Origin: Brevundimonas sp. UBA986
Lineage (GTDB): Bacteria; Pseudomonadota; Alphaproteobacteria; Caulobacterales; Caulobacteraceae
DNA length: 18,831 nucleotides
Reading direction: 5' to 3'
Assembly (NCBI GenBank): GCA_002292165.1
Contig: DBBK01000161.1
Span: 839 to 19,669, forward strand
Part shown: positions 1 through 6,622 of the stretch, in pieces
How positions within the stretch are numbered: the stretch's first letter is position 1
Layout: every line of letters starts with the position of its first letter
Program-made: the position numbers and the translations under genes
Notes under the pieces: model-generated
The model's database searches: none
The model's input: only the letters and a program-made list of their open reading frames with translations
Told to the model about the DNA's origin: nothing

Positions 1-2328
1 CGCCTCGCGGCCCGAGCGCTCGCGGGCCTCGGCGTCGCGGTCGGCGCGGGCCTGAGCCGAGGCGGCGCGGGCGGCGTCGGTGGCGAGGCGGGCGGCGGCC
101 AGTTCGTCTCTCAGCCCGGCCAGGGTCTCGGACGGGGCATCGACGGACATCGCTTCGGCCAGGGCGGCCTCGGCGGCCTCGACCTCGGTGGTCTGGCGGG
201 CAAGTGTCTCGTCCAGGGCCTGGGCGCGGGCCTCGCGGCGGGCCTGATCCCGGCTCAGGCTCTCGACCTTGTCGCGGGCGGCGGTCACGGCCTTGTCGGC
301 GGCGAAGGGGGCGAGGCGCGCGGTCTTCACCGCCTCTTCGGCGGCGCGGAAGGCTTCGGTCGCGGCCTTCTGGGCGGATTGCGCCGTCTCCAGCGCCGGC
401 TTGCCCTCGTCGATGGCGGCTTCCAGCTCGGCCAGACGGCCGCGCTGGGCCAGACGCACGGCGGCCGGACGCGGGGCCTCGGCGCGCGAGACGAAGCCGT
501 CCCAGCGATAGAGGTCGCCTTCCTTCGTCACCAGACGGGCGCCCGGCGGCAGGCCTTGCGCCAGCTTCGCCGCATCCGCCTTGTCCGCCACGCCGCACAG
601 GGCCAGCCGCGCGGTCAGTTGATCGGGCGCCTTCACATGGTCGGACAGGGGCGACACGCCCGTCGGCCAATTCGGGGTAGGGGGCGTCGCGCCGGCCCAG
701 TAGGCGGCGGCCTTCGGGTCCAGCGCGGCGTCCAGATCGTCGCCCAGAGCGGCGGCCAGGGCGGCCTCATAGCCCTTGTCGGCGGAAACCTTGTCCAGCG
801 CCGGGGCGTGCTCGCGCTTGCTGGTGACCAGCAGGGAGGCCAGACCCCGGGCCTCGGTCTGGAGGCGGCCCAGCTTGTCCTCGGCGGCGCGGGCCTCGGT
901 GCGGGCCTCCTGCTCGGCGCGGGCCAGGTCGCCGCGCTTCGCCTCGGCGGCCTCGACGGCGGCGCGGGCGGCGGTCAGGGCGGCGGTCGCCTCGTCCAGA
1001 GCCGTGCGGGCGGTGGCCAGCTCGGGCGTCTCCAGCGGCCCCAGGGCCTCGCGTTCGCGTTTCGCCTGATCGAGCCCTGAGCGGGCGCGGGCGACGCGGG
1101 CTTCCGCATCCCGCTTGCGGGCCGTTTCGGCATTGGCGCGGGCCTCGACGGCGGCGAGGGTTCCGGCCAGACGCTCGACCTCGGCGTCGGCGGCCCGGCG
1201 GCCCTCCTCGGCGGCGACGAGGGCGGCCTCCAGTTCCGGACCACGTGCGGGCGCCGCGGCGACCTCGGCGGTCAGGGTTTCGAGCTCGGCGGTCAGGCGG
1301 GCCAGTTCGGCCGCCGCATCCTCCGACATCTTCTCCTCGCGTTCGGCGTCGGCGGCGATGCGCGCACCCTCGGCCTTCAGCCGGTCGACCTCGGCCCGGG
1401 CCTGCTGCTCGGCCATGTCCAGTCGGTCGCGTTCGAGGCTGGCGCGGTGCAGCAGGGCGGCGGCGACGGCGTCTTCCTCGCGGGCAGGCTTCAAGCCTTC
1501 CTGAGCCTTCAGGGCGGCGGTCTGGGCGGCGGCGGCGGCGGCGGTCGCCTCGGCCACAGCCCGGTCGGCCTCGCGCAGTTCGCCGGCGGCGGCCTCGGCC
1601 GCGACCCGGGCGTCGTTCCAGCGTACGAACAGCAGGGCCGACTGCAAGGCGCGGATCTCGGCCGAGATCTTCTTGTACTTCTCCGCCTGCCGCGCCTCGC
1701 GCTTCAGCCGGGTCAGGGCCGTCTCCAGCTCCTTGCCGATGTCGTCGAGGCGTTCGAGGTTCGACTCGGCCGCCTTCAGCCGCAGCTCGGCCTCGTGCCG
1801 GCGCGTGTGCAGGCCCGCGACACCGCCGGCTTCCTCAAGGATACGGCGACGGTTCTGGGGCTTGGCGGCGATGAGTTCGCTGATCTGGCCCTGACGCACG
1901 AGGGCCGGGGAGTTGGCGCCGGTCGAGGCATCGGCGAACAGCAGCTGGACGTCGCGGGCCCGGACCTCCTTGCCGTTGATCCGGTAGGTCGAGCCCTGGC
2001 CCCGGTCGATGCGGCGCGAGACCTCCAGCACCGGACTGTCGGTGAAGGGCTGGGGCGCCCGACGCTGGGCGTTGTCGATGGTCAGCTGGACTTCGGCATG
2101 GTTGCGTGGCGGCCGGTTCGAGGCGCCGGCGAAGATGACGTCGTCCATGCCCTGACCACGCATGGCCTTGGCCGAGTTGGCGCCCATGACCCAGCGCATG
2201 GATTCAAGGACGTTGGACTTGCCGCAGCCGTTGGGGCCGACGATGCCGGTCAGGCCGGGCTCGATCTGGACCTCCGACGCATCGACGAAGGACTTGAAGC
2301 CGACGAGGCGGAGGCGCTGGAATTGCAT
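1..2328 (-). CDS. smc: Chromosome segregation SMC ATPase (partial, C-terminal part missing)
   Basis: This is the large ATPase of the bacterial condensin. With ScpA and ScpB it loads on DNA near the origin and extrudes loops that organise and segregate sister chromosomes. About 776 codons are present and the frame is still open at base 1, so the distal coiled coil and C-terminal ABC half (signature, Walker B) lie outside the window. Visible in order: N-terminal head with Walker A GPNGCGKS at residues 31-38; the conserved RQGQISELI and RRRILEEAGGV segments near residues 150-180; a long Ala/Glu/Arg-rich coiled coil; a hinge at about 515-615 ending in GDLYRWDGFVSR; and the start of the returning coiled coil. 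The ATG at 2328 follows a purine-rich GGGGGA. It lies 20 bases after the last dsbA-like stop, so smc is probably the distal gene of that operon. Identity is secure; its full length cannot be judged here. Confidence 0.95.
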   Translation of the reverse strand, partial: MQFQRLRLVGFKSFVDASEVQIEPGLTGIVGPNGCGKSNVLESMRWVMGANSAKAMRGQGMDDVIFAGASNRPPRNHAEVQLTIDNAQRRAPQPFTDSPVLEVSRRIDRGQGSTYRINGKEVRARDVQLLFADASTGANSPALVRQGQISELIAAKPQNRRRILEEAGGVAGLHTRRHEAELRLKAAESNLERLDDIGKELETALTRLKREARQAEKYKKISAEIRALQSALLFVRWNDARVAAEAAAGELREADRAVAEATAAAAAAQTAALKAQEGLKPAREEDAVAAALLHRASLERDRLDMAEQQARAEVDRLKAEGARIAADAEREEKMSEDAAAELARLTAELETLTAEVAAAPARGPELEAALVAAEEGRRAADAEVERLAGTLAAVEARANAETARKRDAEARVARARSGLDQAKREREALGPLETPELATARTALDEATAALTAARAAVEAAEAKRGDLARAEQEARTEARAAEDKLGRLQTEARGLASLLVTSKREHAPALDKVSADKGYEAALAAALGDDLDAALDPKAAAYWAGATPPTPNWPTGVSPLSDHVKAPDQLTARLALCGVADKADAAKLAQGLPPGARLVTKEGDLYRWDGFVSRAEAPRPAAVRLAQRGRLAELEAAIDEGKPALETAQSAQKAATEAFRAAEEAVKTARLAPFAADKAVTAARDKVESLSRDQARREARAQALDETLARQTTEVEAAEAALAEAMSVDAPSETLAGLRDELAAARLATDAARAASAQARADRDAEARERSGREA

Positions 2329-2348
2329 CGCGTCCCCCGGCCCTCGCT

Positions 2349-2972
2349 TTAGCGGCCGGAGGCTTCGTCGATGGCGGCGCCCAGGGTCTCGAGCGAGCCG
2401 TCGGCGACCACCTTGCCGTTGACGAAGAAGGTCGGGGTCTTGGTCACGCCCGCGGCGATGCCGCCTGTCATGGCCTCGCGGATGGCGGCCAGGGTCGCCG
2501 GGTCCTGGACGCAGGCGTTGATTTCCTCGCGCGACCGGCCGCTGACGGCGATGGCGCGGTCGTACCATTCGCTGACCGGGCCGAAGTTCCGGGCCGTCGA
2601 CTGCCAGCGATAGAAGGTATGCAGGACCTCGAAATACTGCTCGGGCGCCGAGCAGCGGGCGATGGCGGCGGCCTGGGTCGCTTCGGTCACCGGCTCGGTC
2701 AGCATGTCGCGGAAGACGAAGCGGACCTGGCCCGTATCGACATACTGCTCCTTGAACGCATACCAGTTCGACATCTGCCATTCGGCGCAGTGCGGGCAGG
2801 CGAGGGAGCCGTACTCAACCACCGTCACCGGGGCACGCGGATCGCCGATGGTCCGGTCGGCCGAGCCCACGCGCGGCAGGTTGCCGGCCCAGGCTTGCGA
2901 GGGCAGAACCGCTGAAGCCAGCAGCGGGGACGCCAGCATCAGGGTCAGGATCAGTCGGCGGAGCATCGACAT
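2349..2972 (-). CDS. DsbA-family thiol:disulfide oxidoreductase, secreted (fourth of tandem array)
   Basis: A 207-residue periplasmic thioredoxin-fold protein that probably oxidises or isomerises cysteine pairs in exported proteins. The N-terminus MSMLRRLILT is a signal peptide with likely cleavage after A29 (AWA|GN). The active site is C59-P-H-C62 after VTVVEYGSLA. The cis-proline loop is T179-P180 in KTPTFFVNGK, and the insertion is helical as in DsbA/DSBA-like thioredoxins (Thioredoxin_4 type). Two further cysteines, C107 and C154, align with those of the three neighbouring paralogues and could form a second, structural disulfide. The ATG at 2972 is 4 bases after the preceding stop and is preceded by GAGCCC, so translation is probably coupled. 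It precedes smc by 20 bases. Family is clear; whether it acts as oxidase, isomerase or on a dedicated client is unknown. Confidence 0.9.
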   Translation of the reverse strand: MSMLRRLILTLMLASPLLASAVLPSQAWAGNLPRVGSADRTIGDPRAPVTVVEYGSLACPHCAEWQMSNWYAFKEQYVDTGQVRFVFRDMLTEPVTEATQAAAIARCSAPEQYFEVLHTFYRWQSTARNFGPVSEWYDRAIAVSGRSREEINACVQDPATLAAIREAMTGGIAAGVTKTPTFFVNGKVVADGSLETLGAAIDEASGR

Positions 2973-2976
2973 GGGC

Positions 2977-3594
2977 TCAGTGTCCGGGTCCGTGGGCGGC
3001 GTCGATAGCGGCGCCGAGGCTGTCCAGCGACGGATCGGCGATCTTGCGGCCGTTGACGAAGAAGGTCGGGGTGCCCTCGACGCCGGCGGCCGCGGCCCCG
3101 GCGATCTCGGCGTTGATCCGGGCCTCCGTGGCCGGGTCCTGGAAGCACGCCTTCATCTCGTCATCTGTACGGCCGCTGAGGGCGACCGCGTCGCGGAGCC
3201 AGGTCCGGCTCCCGGCATAGAAGGCAGGCTGGCCGTCGAACAGGGAATCCACGACAGTGAAGAACCGCTCGGGCCGCGAACACCGGGCGATGCCGGCGGC
3301 GGTCATGGCGAAGTCCTCGGGCGAGGTCGGCAGGGTGCGATAGACCAGTTTCACCTTGCCGGTGTCGATGTAGCGCGCCTTGAAGGCCGGATAGACGTCC
3401 TTGTGCCAGGCCGCGCAGTGCGGACAGACGAAGGAGGCGTATTCCACCACCGTCACCGGAGCATCGGCACGGCCCAGGACACGGTCCTCGGCGGTGACCG
3501 GCGGCAGGTCGCCGGCCAGGGCCGGCGTGGCGACAGTCGCCAGCGGGGCCGCCGCCAGCGTCAGGATCAGGAAAAGACGGCGGAACGGATGCAT
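2977..3594 (-). CDS. DsbA-family thiol:disulfide oxidoreductase, secreted (third of tandem array)
   Basis: A 205-residue periplasmic DsbA-like protein, most similar by eye to the next gene downstream. The signal peptide starts MHPFRRLFLI and probably ends at A27 (ALA|GDLPP). The active site is C57-P-H-C60 within EYASFVCPHCAAW, followed by the array-wide FKARYIDTGKVKLVYR segment. The cis-proline loop is T175-P176 (GTPTFFVNGRKI). C105 and C150 are the second conserved cysteine pair. The ATG at 3594 comes 4 bases after the previous TAG and the gene ends 4 bases before the next start, so it is a middle cistron in a tightly coupled operon. The His/Gly tail (AAHGPGH) is short and differs among paralogues. 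DsbA family is certain; client proteins and the redox partner are not visible, and no dsbB lies nearby. Confidence 0.9.
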   Translation of the reverse strand: MHPFRRLFLILTLAAAPLATVATPALAGDLPPVTAEDRVLGRADAPVTVVEYASFVCPHCAAWHKDVYPAFKARYIDTGKVKLVYRTLPTSPEDFAMTAAGIARCSRPERFFTVVDSLFDGQPAFYAGSRTWLRDAVALSGRTDDEMKACFQDPATEARINAEIAGAAAAGVEGTPTFFVNGRKIADPSLDSLGAAIDAAHGPGH

Positions 3595-3598
3595 GGGC

Positions 3599-4228
3599 CT
3601 ACTTCGCCAGCTCGGCGTCGATGGCCTGGGCCAGGTCGGGCAGTTTGGTGCCCTCGTCGCTGCCGGGCGTGATCACGTCCTTGCCGTTGACCTTGAAGGT
3701 CGGGGTGCCGGTGACGCCCGCGGCAGTCGCGGCCGAGATGCGTTTCTCGAGGGCGGCGATGTTGTCCGGGTTAGTGATGCAGGCGGTGTACTGCTCCTGG
3801 CTGAAGCCGAAGGCCTGGGCCGTCTTGACCAGCGAGGCGTTGGGCGACAGGGCGCCGGAACGCCATTCGTCCTGGCTGGCCAGAAGCTCGTGCATCACGT
3901 CGAAATACTTGTCCGGACCGGCGCAGCGGGCCAGCAGGATGCCGGCGGTGGCCACGTCCTGCGGCGGGGTCGGCAGTTCGCGGAAGATGTAGCGGACCTT
4001 GTTGGTGTCGACGTAGCGGGCCTTGAACGCCGGCCAGGTGTTCTTCTGCCACAGGGCGCAGTGGGGGCAGGACGGCGAGGCGTATTCGATCACCGTGACC
4101 TTGGCGCCCTCGGCGGCGCCCAGGGCCATGTCGCCCTCCGCGGCCTTGCCGGCGCCGCCGCCGCAGGCCGCGAGGGTCAGGGCCAGAAGGGCGAGGACCG
4201 ATCCGGTCAGTGTCTTCATCAGGTTCAT
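3599..4228 (-). CDS. DsbA-family thiol:disulfide oxidoreductase, predicted lipoprotein (second of tandem array)
   Basis: A 209-residue thioredoxin-fold protein with a lipoprotein signal: MNLMKTLTGS, a hydrophobic stretch, then lipobox LAAC with the acylated residue at C22 and a Gly-rich linker. The active site is C54-P-H-C57 (EYASPSCPHCALW), the cis-proline is P176 (TGTPTFKVNGK), and the second cysteine pair is C102 and C150. Compared with its paralogues it has a short insertion (DVITPGSDEGTKLP) before the last helix. I start it at the ATG at 4228, which gives a normal lipoprotein n-region. The in-frame GTG at 4258 overlaps the preceding stop as GTGA and adds ten polar residues; another ATG lies at 4219. 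It probably works as a membrane-anchored thiol oxidoreductase facing the periplasm. The first gene of the array is its nearest relative (shared EGDM-LGAA linker). Confidence 0.88.
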   Translation of the reverse strand: MNLMKTLTGSVLALLALTLAACGGGAGKAAEGDMALGAAEGAKVTVIEYASPSCPHCALWQKNTWPAFKARYVDTNKVRYIFRELPTPPQDVATAGILLARCAGPDKYFDVMHELLASQDEWRSGALSPNASLVKTAQAFGFSQEQYTACITNPDNIAALEKRISAATAAGVTGTPTFKVNGKDVITPGSDEGTKLPDLAQAIDAELAK

Positions 4229-4254
4229 GGTCTGGTTTTCCGGATCAGCTGGGG

Positions 4255-4896
4255 TCACTTGGCGAGGGCGGCGTCGATCTTGGCCGACAGGCTGGTCAGG
4301 CTCGAATCCGCCACCTTCTCGCCGTTGACGAAGAAGCTCGGCGTGCCGTCCACACCGGCGTCGATCCCCGCCTTGACCCGCTTGTCCAGGGCCTCAGCGG
4401 CCTTGGTGTCGGTGACGCATGCGGTGAACTGGGCCTCGCTCAGACCGGCGCCCTGGGCGATGCGCAGCAGGACGTTACGCGGCGGCGTGCCGCCGAAGAT
4501 CTCGGCCTGGCTGGCCATGATCTCGTGGATCACGTCGAAATACTTGTCCTCCCCGGCGCAGCGCGCGACCAGGAAGCCGGCGGCGGCGACCGGGACCGGC
4601 GGGGTCGGGAATTCTCGGAAGACATAGCGGATCTTGTTGGTGTCGACGTACTTGGCCTTGAACTGCGGCCAGACCTCTTCCTGCCAGGCGGCGCAGTGGC
4701 TGCAGGTGACCGAAGCGTATTCCACCACGGTGACCTTGGCGCCCTTGGCGGCGCCCAGACCCATGTCGCCCTCGGCTTCCTGATAACCGCCGCCGCCGCC
4801 GCACGCCGACAGGGTGGCCATGGCGGCGAGCGCCGCGCCGGTGATCGCCGCACGGCGGCTCATCGATCCGAATTTGAAGGGCTTGCTGGGACGCAT
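4255..4896 (-). CDS. DsbA-family thiol:disulfide oxidoreductase, predicted lipoprotein with twin-arginine signal (first of tandem array)
   Basis: A 213-residue DsbA-like protein that opens the four-gene array. The N-terminus has a long basic n-region with SMSRRAAITG followed by a hydrophobic stretch and lipobox LSAC, giving a lipidated C32. The paired arginines resemble a Tat lipoprotein signal. The active site is C65-S-H-C68, differing from the CPHC of the other three, and the cis-proline loop is T185-P186 (DGTPSFFVNGEKV). C113 and C160 form the second conserved cysteine pair. The ATG at 4896 has a weak AAAGAG upstream; an internal ATG at residue 12 would remove part of the n-region but keep the arginines. 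The 95-base gap upstream, with a TTGACA, makes this the likely first gene of a dsbA-array/smc transcript. The CSHC dipeptide may shift its redox potential, but that is inference. Confidence 0.9.
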   Translation of the reverse strand: MRPSKPFKFGSMSRRAAITGAALAAMATLSACGGGGGYQEAEGDMGLGAAKGAKVTVVEYASVTCSHCAAWQEEVWPQFKAKYVDTNKIRYVFREFPTPPVPVAAAGFLVARCAGEDKYFDVIHEIMASQAEIFGGTPPRNVLLRIAQGAGLSEAQFTACVTDTKAAEALDKRVKAGIDAGVDGTPSFFVNGEKVADSSLTSLSAKIDAALAK

Positions 4897-4995
4897 GGGC
4901 TCTTTCTACAGGCAATGGCGAACGATGATCACGCGATTCCCCGGGAAGGCGCGCATCGACAGCTTTCGAGAACAGGTGCGGCGAAGTTTTGTCAA
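4897..4995 (-). promoter_or_regulatory. Candidate promoter region of the dsbA-array/smc operon
   Basis: This gap between dciA and the first dsbA-like gene contains a perfect -35-like TTGACA on the minus strand (4995 down to 4990), overlapping the dciA stop codon. At a 17-base spacing the -10 position reads TTCTCG, which is a poor match, so the promoter call rests on the -35 alone. A GANTC site (4935-4939) lies about 40 bases upstream of the dsbA start and would be a CcrM methylation target. No obvious intrinsic terminator with a T-run separates dciA from the array. Confidence 0.35.
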
Positions 4996-5564
4996 CGGCG
5001 CGGGCTGCGTGAGCGCTGTTTCGCCTCGTCGGACAGCACCGCCCGGCCCAGTCCGGCGAGGGCCGCGCGCAGGGCCTCGGGGGCCTTCGACACCGACTGC
5101 GTCAGCTCGGCTTCGGTGGCTGCGTCCAGCGGATCGATGCGGCGGCGCGCCCCCTTGGTCGAGGCGGCGGGCTGGGCCAAGGGCTTCACCGGCCCCTGGG
5201 CGATCCGCAGCTTGTCGACCGAACCGGGGCCCAGGAACAGGTTCACCCGCGACAGGATCTCGGCCGACTGATGCTGGACCAGCAGGGCCGCGGGGCCCGC
5301 GACCCGCAATTCCAGCGTCCCCGGCGCCCCGCCCTTGCCGCGGGTCAGCTTCTGCGGGCGGGTGACGCGGGCCAGCTGGTCGCCGACGATCTCGCGCCAG
5401 CGGGGCTCAAGCGCGCTCGCGCCGCGTCCGAACTTTTCGTCCAGTTCCTTGATGAAGCCGGTGAGGGCGCGGCCGGCGGGCGGGGCCGGGCGCGGCGCGG
5501 GGCGCGTGCGTCGGCGGGCGAGGATCTCGCGCGCTTCGCTTTCGGTGGGCAGGTCCCGGGCCAT
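4992..5564 (-). CDS. dciA: DciA-family (DUF721) replication protein
   Basis: A 190-residue DUF721/DciA-family protein. DciA proteins interact with the replicative helicase DnaB and are thought to help load it at the origin in the many bacteria that lack DnaC or DnaI. The family core is seen at residues 35-125: helix LTGFIKELDEKFG, the diagnostic W56-REIVGDQLARVTRPQKL, then a beta-rich segment GTLELRVAGPAALLVQHQS and the ILSRVN helix (KH-like domain). The Arg/Pro-rich N-terminus (about 10-30) and the C-terminal tail (130-190) look disordered. I chose the ATG at 5564; the longer in-frame extension to 5762 would run into the divergent mutY coding region and lacks family residues. There is no Shine-Dalgarno, and a TATATA ends five bases before the ATG, suggesting a leaderless message. 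Confidence 0.85.
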   Translation of the reverse strand: MARDLPTESEAREILARRRTRPAPRPAPPAGRALTGFIKELDEKFGRGASALEPRWREIVGDQLARVTRPQKLTRGKGGAPGTLELRVAGPAALLVQHQSAEILSRVNLFLGPGSVDKLRIAQGPVKPLAQPAASTKGARRRIDPLDAATEAELTQSVSKAPEALRAALAGLGRAVLSDEAKQRSRSPRR

Positions 5565-5598
5565 GGCCCTATATAGCCTCACTGATGCCCGACGTCGC
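5565..5598 (-). promoter_or_regulatory. Candidate leaderless promoter of dciA, inside the dciA/mutY divergent gap
   Basis: On the minus strand, GCGACG (5598-5593) lies 17 bases from TATATA (5575-5570), within GCTATATA. This resembles the Caulobacter housekeeping pattern (TTGACG and GCTANAWC). Only GGGCC separates the hexamer from the dciA ATG, so transcription would start at or very near the A of the start codon. The -35 half lies inside the 5' codons of mutY. TATATA is self-complementary and might also serve mutY, but I see no matching -35 on the plus strand. Confidence 0.4.
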
Positions 5599-6622
5599 CC
5601 TCCACAAATCCGATCTGCGCGCCGCCCTTCTGGCCTGGTACGACGAACGCGCGCGGACCCTGCCCTGGCGCGCGCCGCCTGGAGCGGCCGAGCGCACCGA
5701 CCCCTACCGCGTCTGGCTGTCCGAGGTGATGCTGCAGCAGACGACCGTCCCACACGCGACACCCTATTTCGAGAGCTTCACCGCGCGCTGGCCGACGGTC
5801 GGCGATCTGGCCGCCGTCGCCGACGCCGATCTGATGGCCGCCTGGGCGGGCCTCGGCTACTACGCCCGCGCCCGCAACCTGCTGGCCTGCGCCCGCGCCG
5901 TGGCGGATCAGCACGGCGGCGTGTTTCCGGATACCGAGGAAGGGCTGCTGGCCTTGCCGGGGGTCGGCGCCTACACCGCCGCCGCCGTCGCCGCCATCGC
6001 CTTCGACCGCGAGGCCAATGTGGTCGACGGCAATGTCGAGCGGGTCGTGGCCCGGCTTTTCGCGGTCGAGACGCCCGTGCCCGCCGCCCGGCCCGAACTG
6101 AGGGCGCTGGCCGGCTCGCTGGTCGACGCCCATCGGCCCGGTGACTGGGCCCAGGCCCTGATGGACCTCGGCGCCACCGTCTGCCGCCCGAAGTCGCCGT
6201 CCTGCCTGATCTGCCCGATCAGCCAGTGGTGCGCGGGCTATCGGACGGGCGCGCCCGAACGTTATCCGCTCAAGACGAAGAAGGCGGATCGGCCGCATCG
6301 CCACGGCTTCGCCTGGGTGCTGCGCGACGGAATGGGCCGCGTGGCCCTGGTCCAGCGGCCGGACAAGGGCCTGCTCGGCGGCATGCTGGGATTGCCGACC
6401 AGCGACTGGTCCGCCGCGCCGTCCGAAGCCCCACCGGTCGAGGCTGACTGGACTGACGCGGGCGCCATCGAACACGTCTTCACCCACTTCAGCCTGACCC
6501 TGTCGGTGCGGGTGGCTGAGGGGACGGGCGACTTCGTCTGGATGCCCGAGGCCGAGGCGCTGAAGGCCCTGCCGACAGTGTTTCGAAAGGCGCTTGAGCG
6601 GGGGCTGGCGAGCGCCGCCTAG
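5585..6622 (+). CDS. mutY: A/G-specific adenine DNA glycosylase MutY
   Basis: A 345-residue base-excision repair enzyme that removes adenine mispaired with 8-oxoguanine or guanine. Seen in order: the helix-hairpin-helix glycosylase fold with catalytic E47 in SEVMLQQT; the HhH motif LPGVGAYTAAAV at 124-135; catalytic D148 in VVDGNVERV; a 4Fe-4S ligand set C200-x6-C207-x2-C210-x5-C216; and a C-terminal NUDIX-like 8-oxoG recognition domain (about 235-345) including DKGLLGGMLGLP and the HVFTHFSL segment. Length is normal for the family. The ATG at 5585 is only 20 bases from the divergent dciA start and has no recognisable ribosome binding site. The TAG stop shares the CTAG at 6619-6622 with the converging debranching gene. 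All key residues are intact. Confidence 0.96.
   Translation: MPDVALHKSDLRAALLAWYDERARTLPWRAPPGAAERTDPYRVWLSEVMLQQTTVPHATPYFESFTARWPTVGDLAAVADADLMAAWAGLGYYARARNLLACARAVADQHGGVFPDTEEGLLALPGVGAYTAAAVAAIAFDREANVVDGNVERVVARLFAVETPVPAARPELRALAGSLVDAHRPGDWAQALMDLGATVCRPKSPSCLICPISQWCAGYRTGAPERYPLKTKKADRPHRHGFAWVLRDGMGRVALVQRPDKGLLGGMLGLPTSDWSAAPSEAPPVEADWTDAGAIEHVFTHFSLTLSVRVAEGTGDFVWMPEAEALKALPTVFRKALERGLASAA

Noticed and set aside
379..2352. Several plus-strand frames opposite smc
   Set aside because: The minus strand encodes a clear SMC head, coiled coil and hinge; the plus-strand frames are compositional shadows of the coiled-coil codons.
5565..5762. An N-terminal extension of dciA upstream of the ATG at 5564
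   Set aside because: It would overlap the divergent mutY coding region, its Arg/Ser/Ala-rich sequence has no family similarity, and a promoter-like TATATA lies just before the ATG at 5564.
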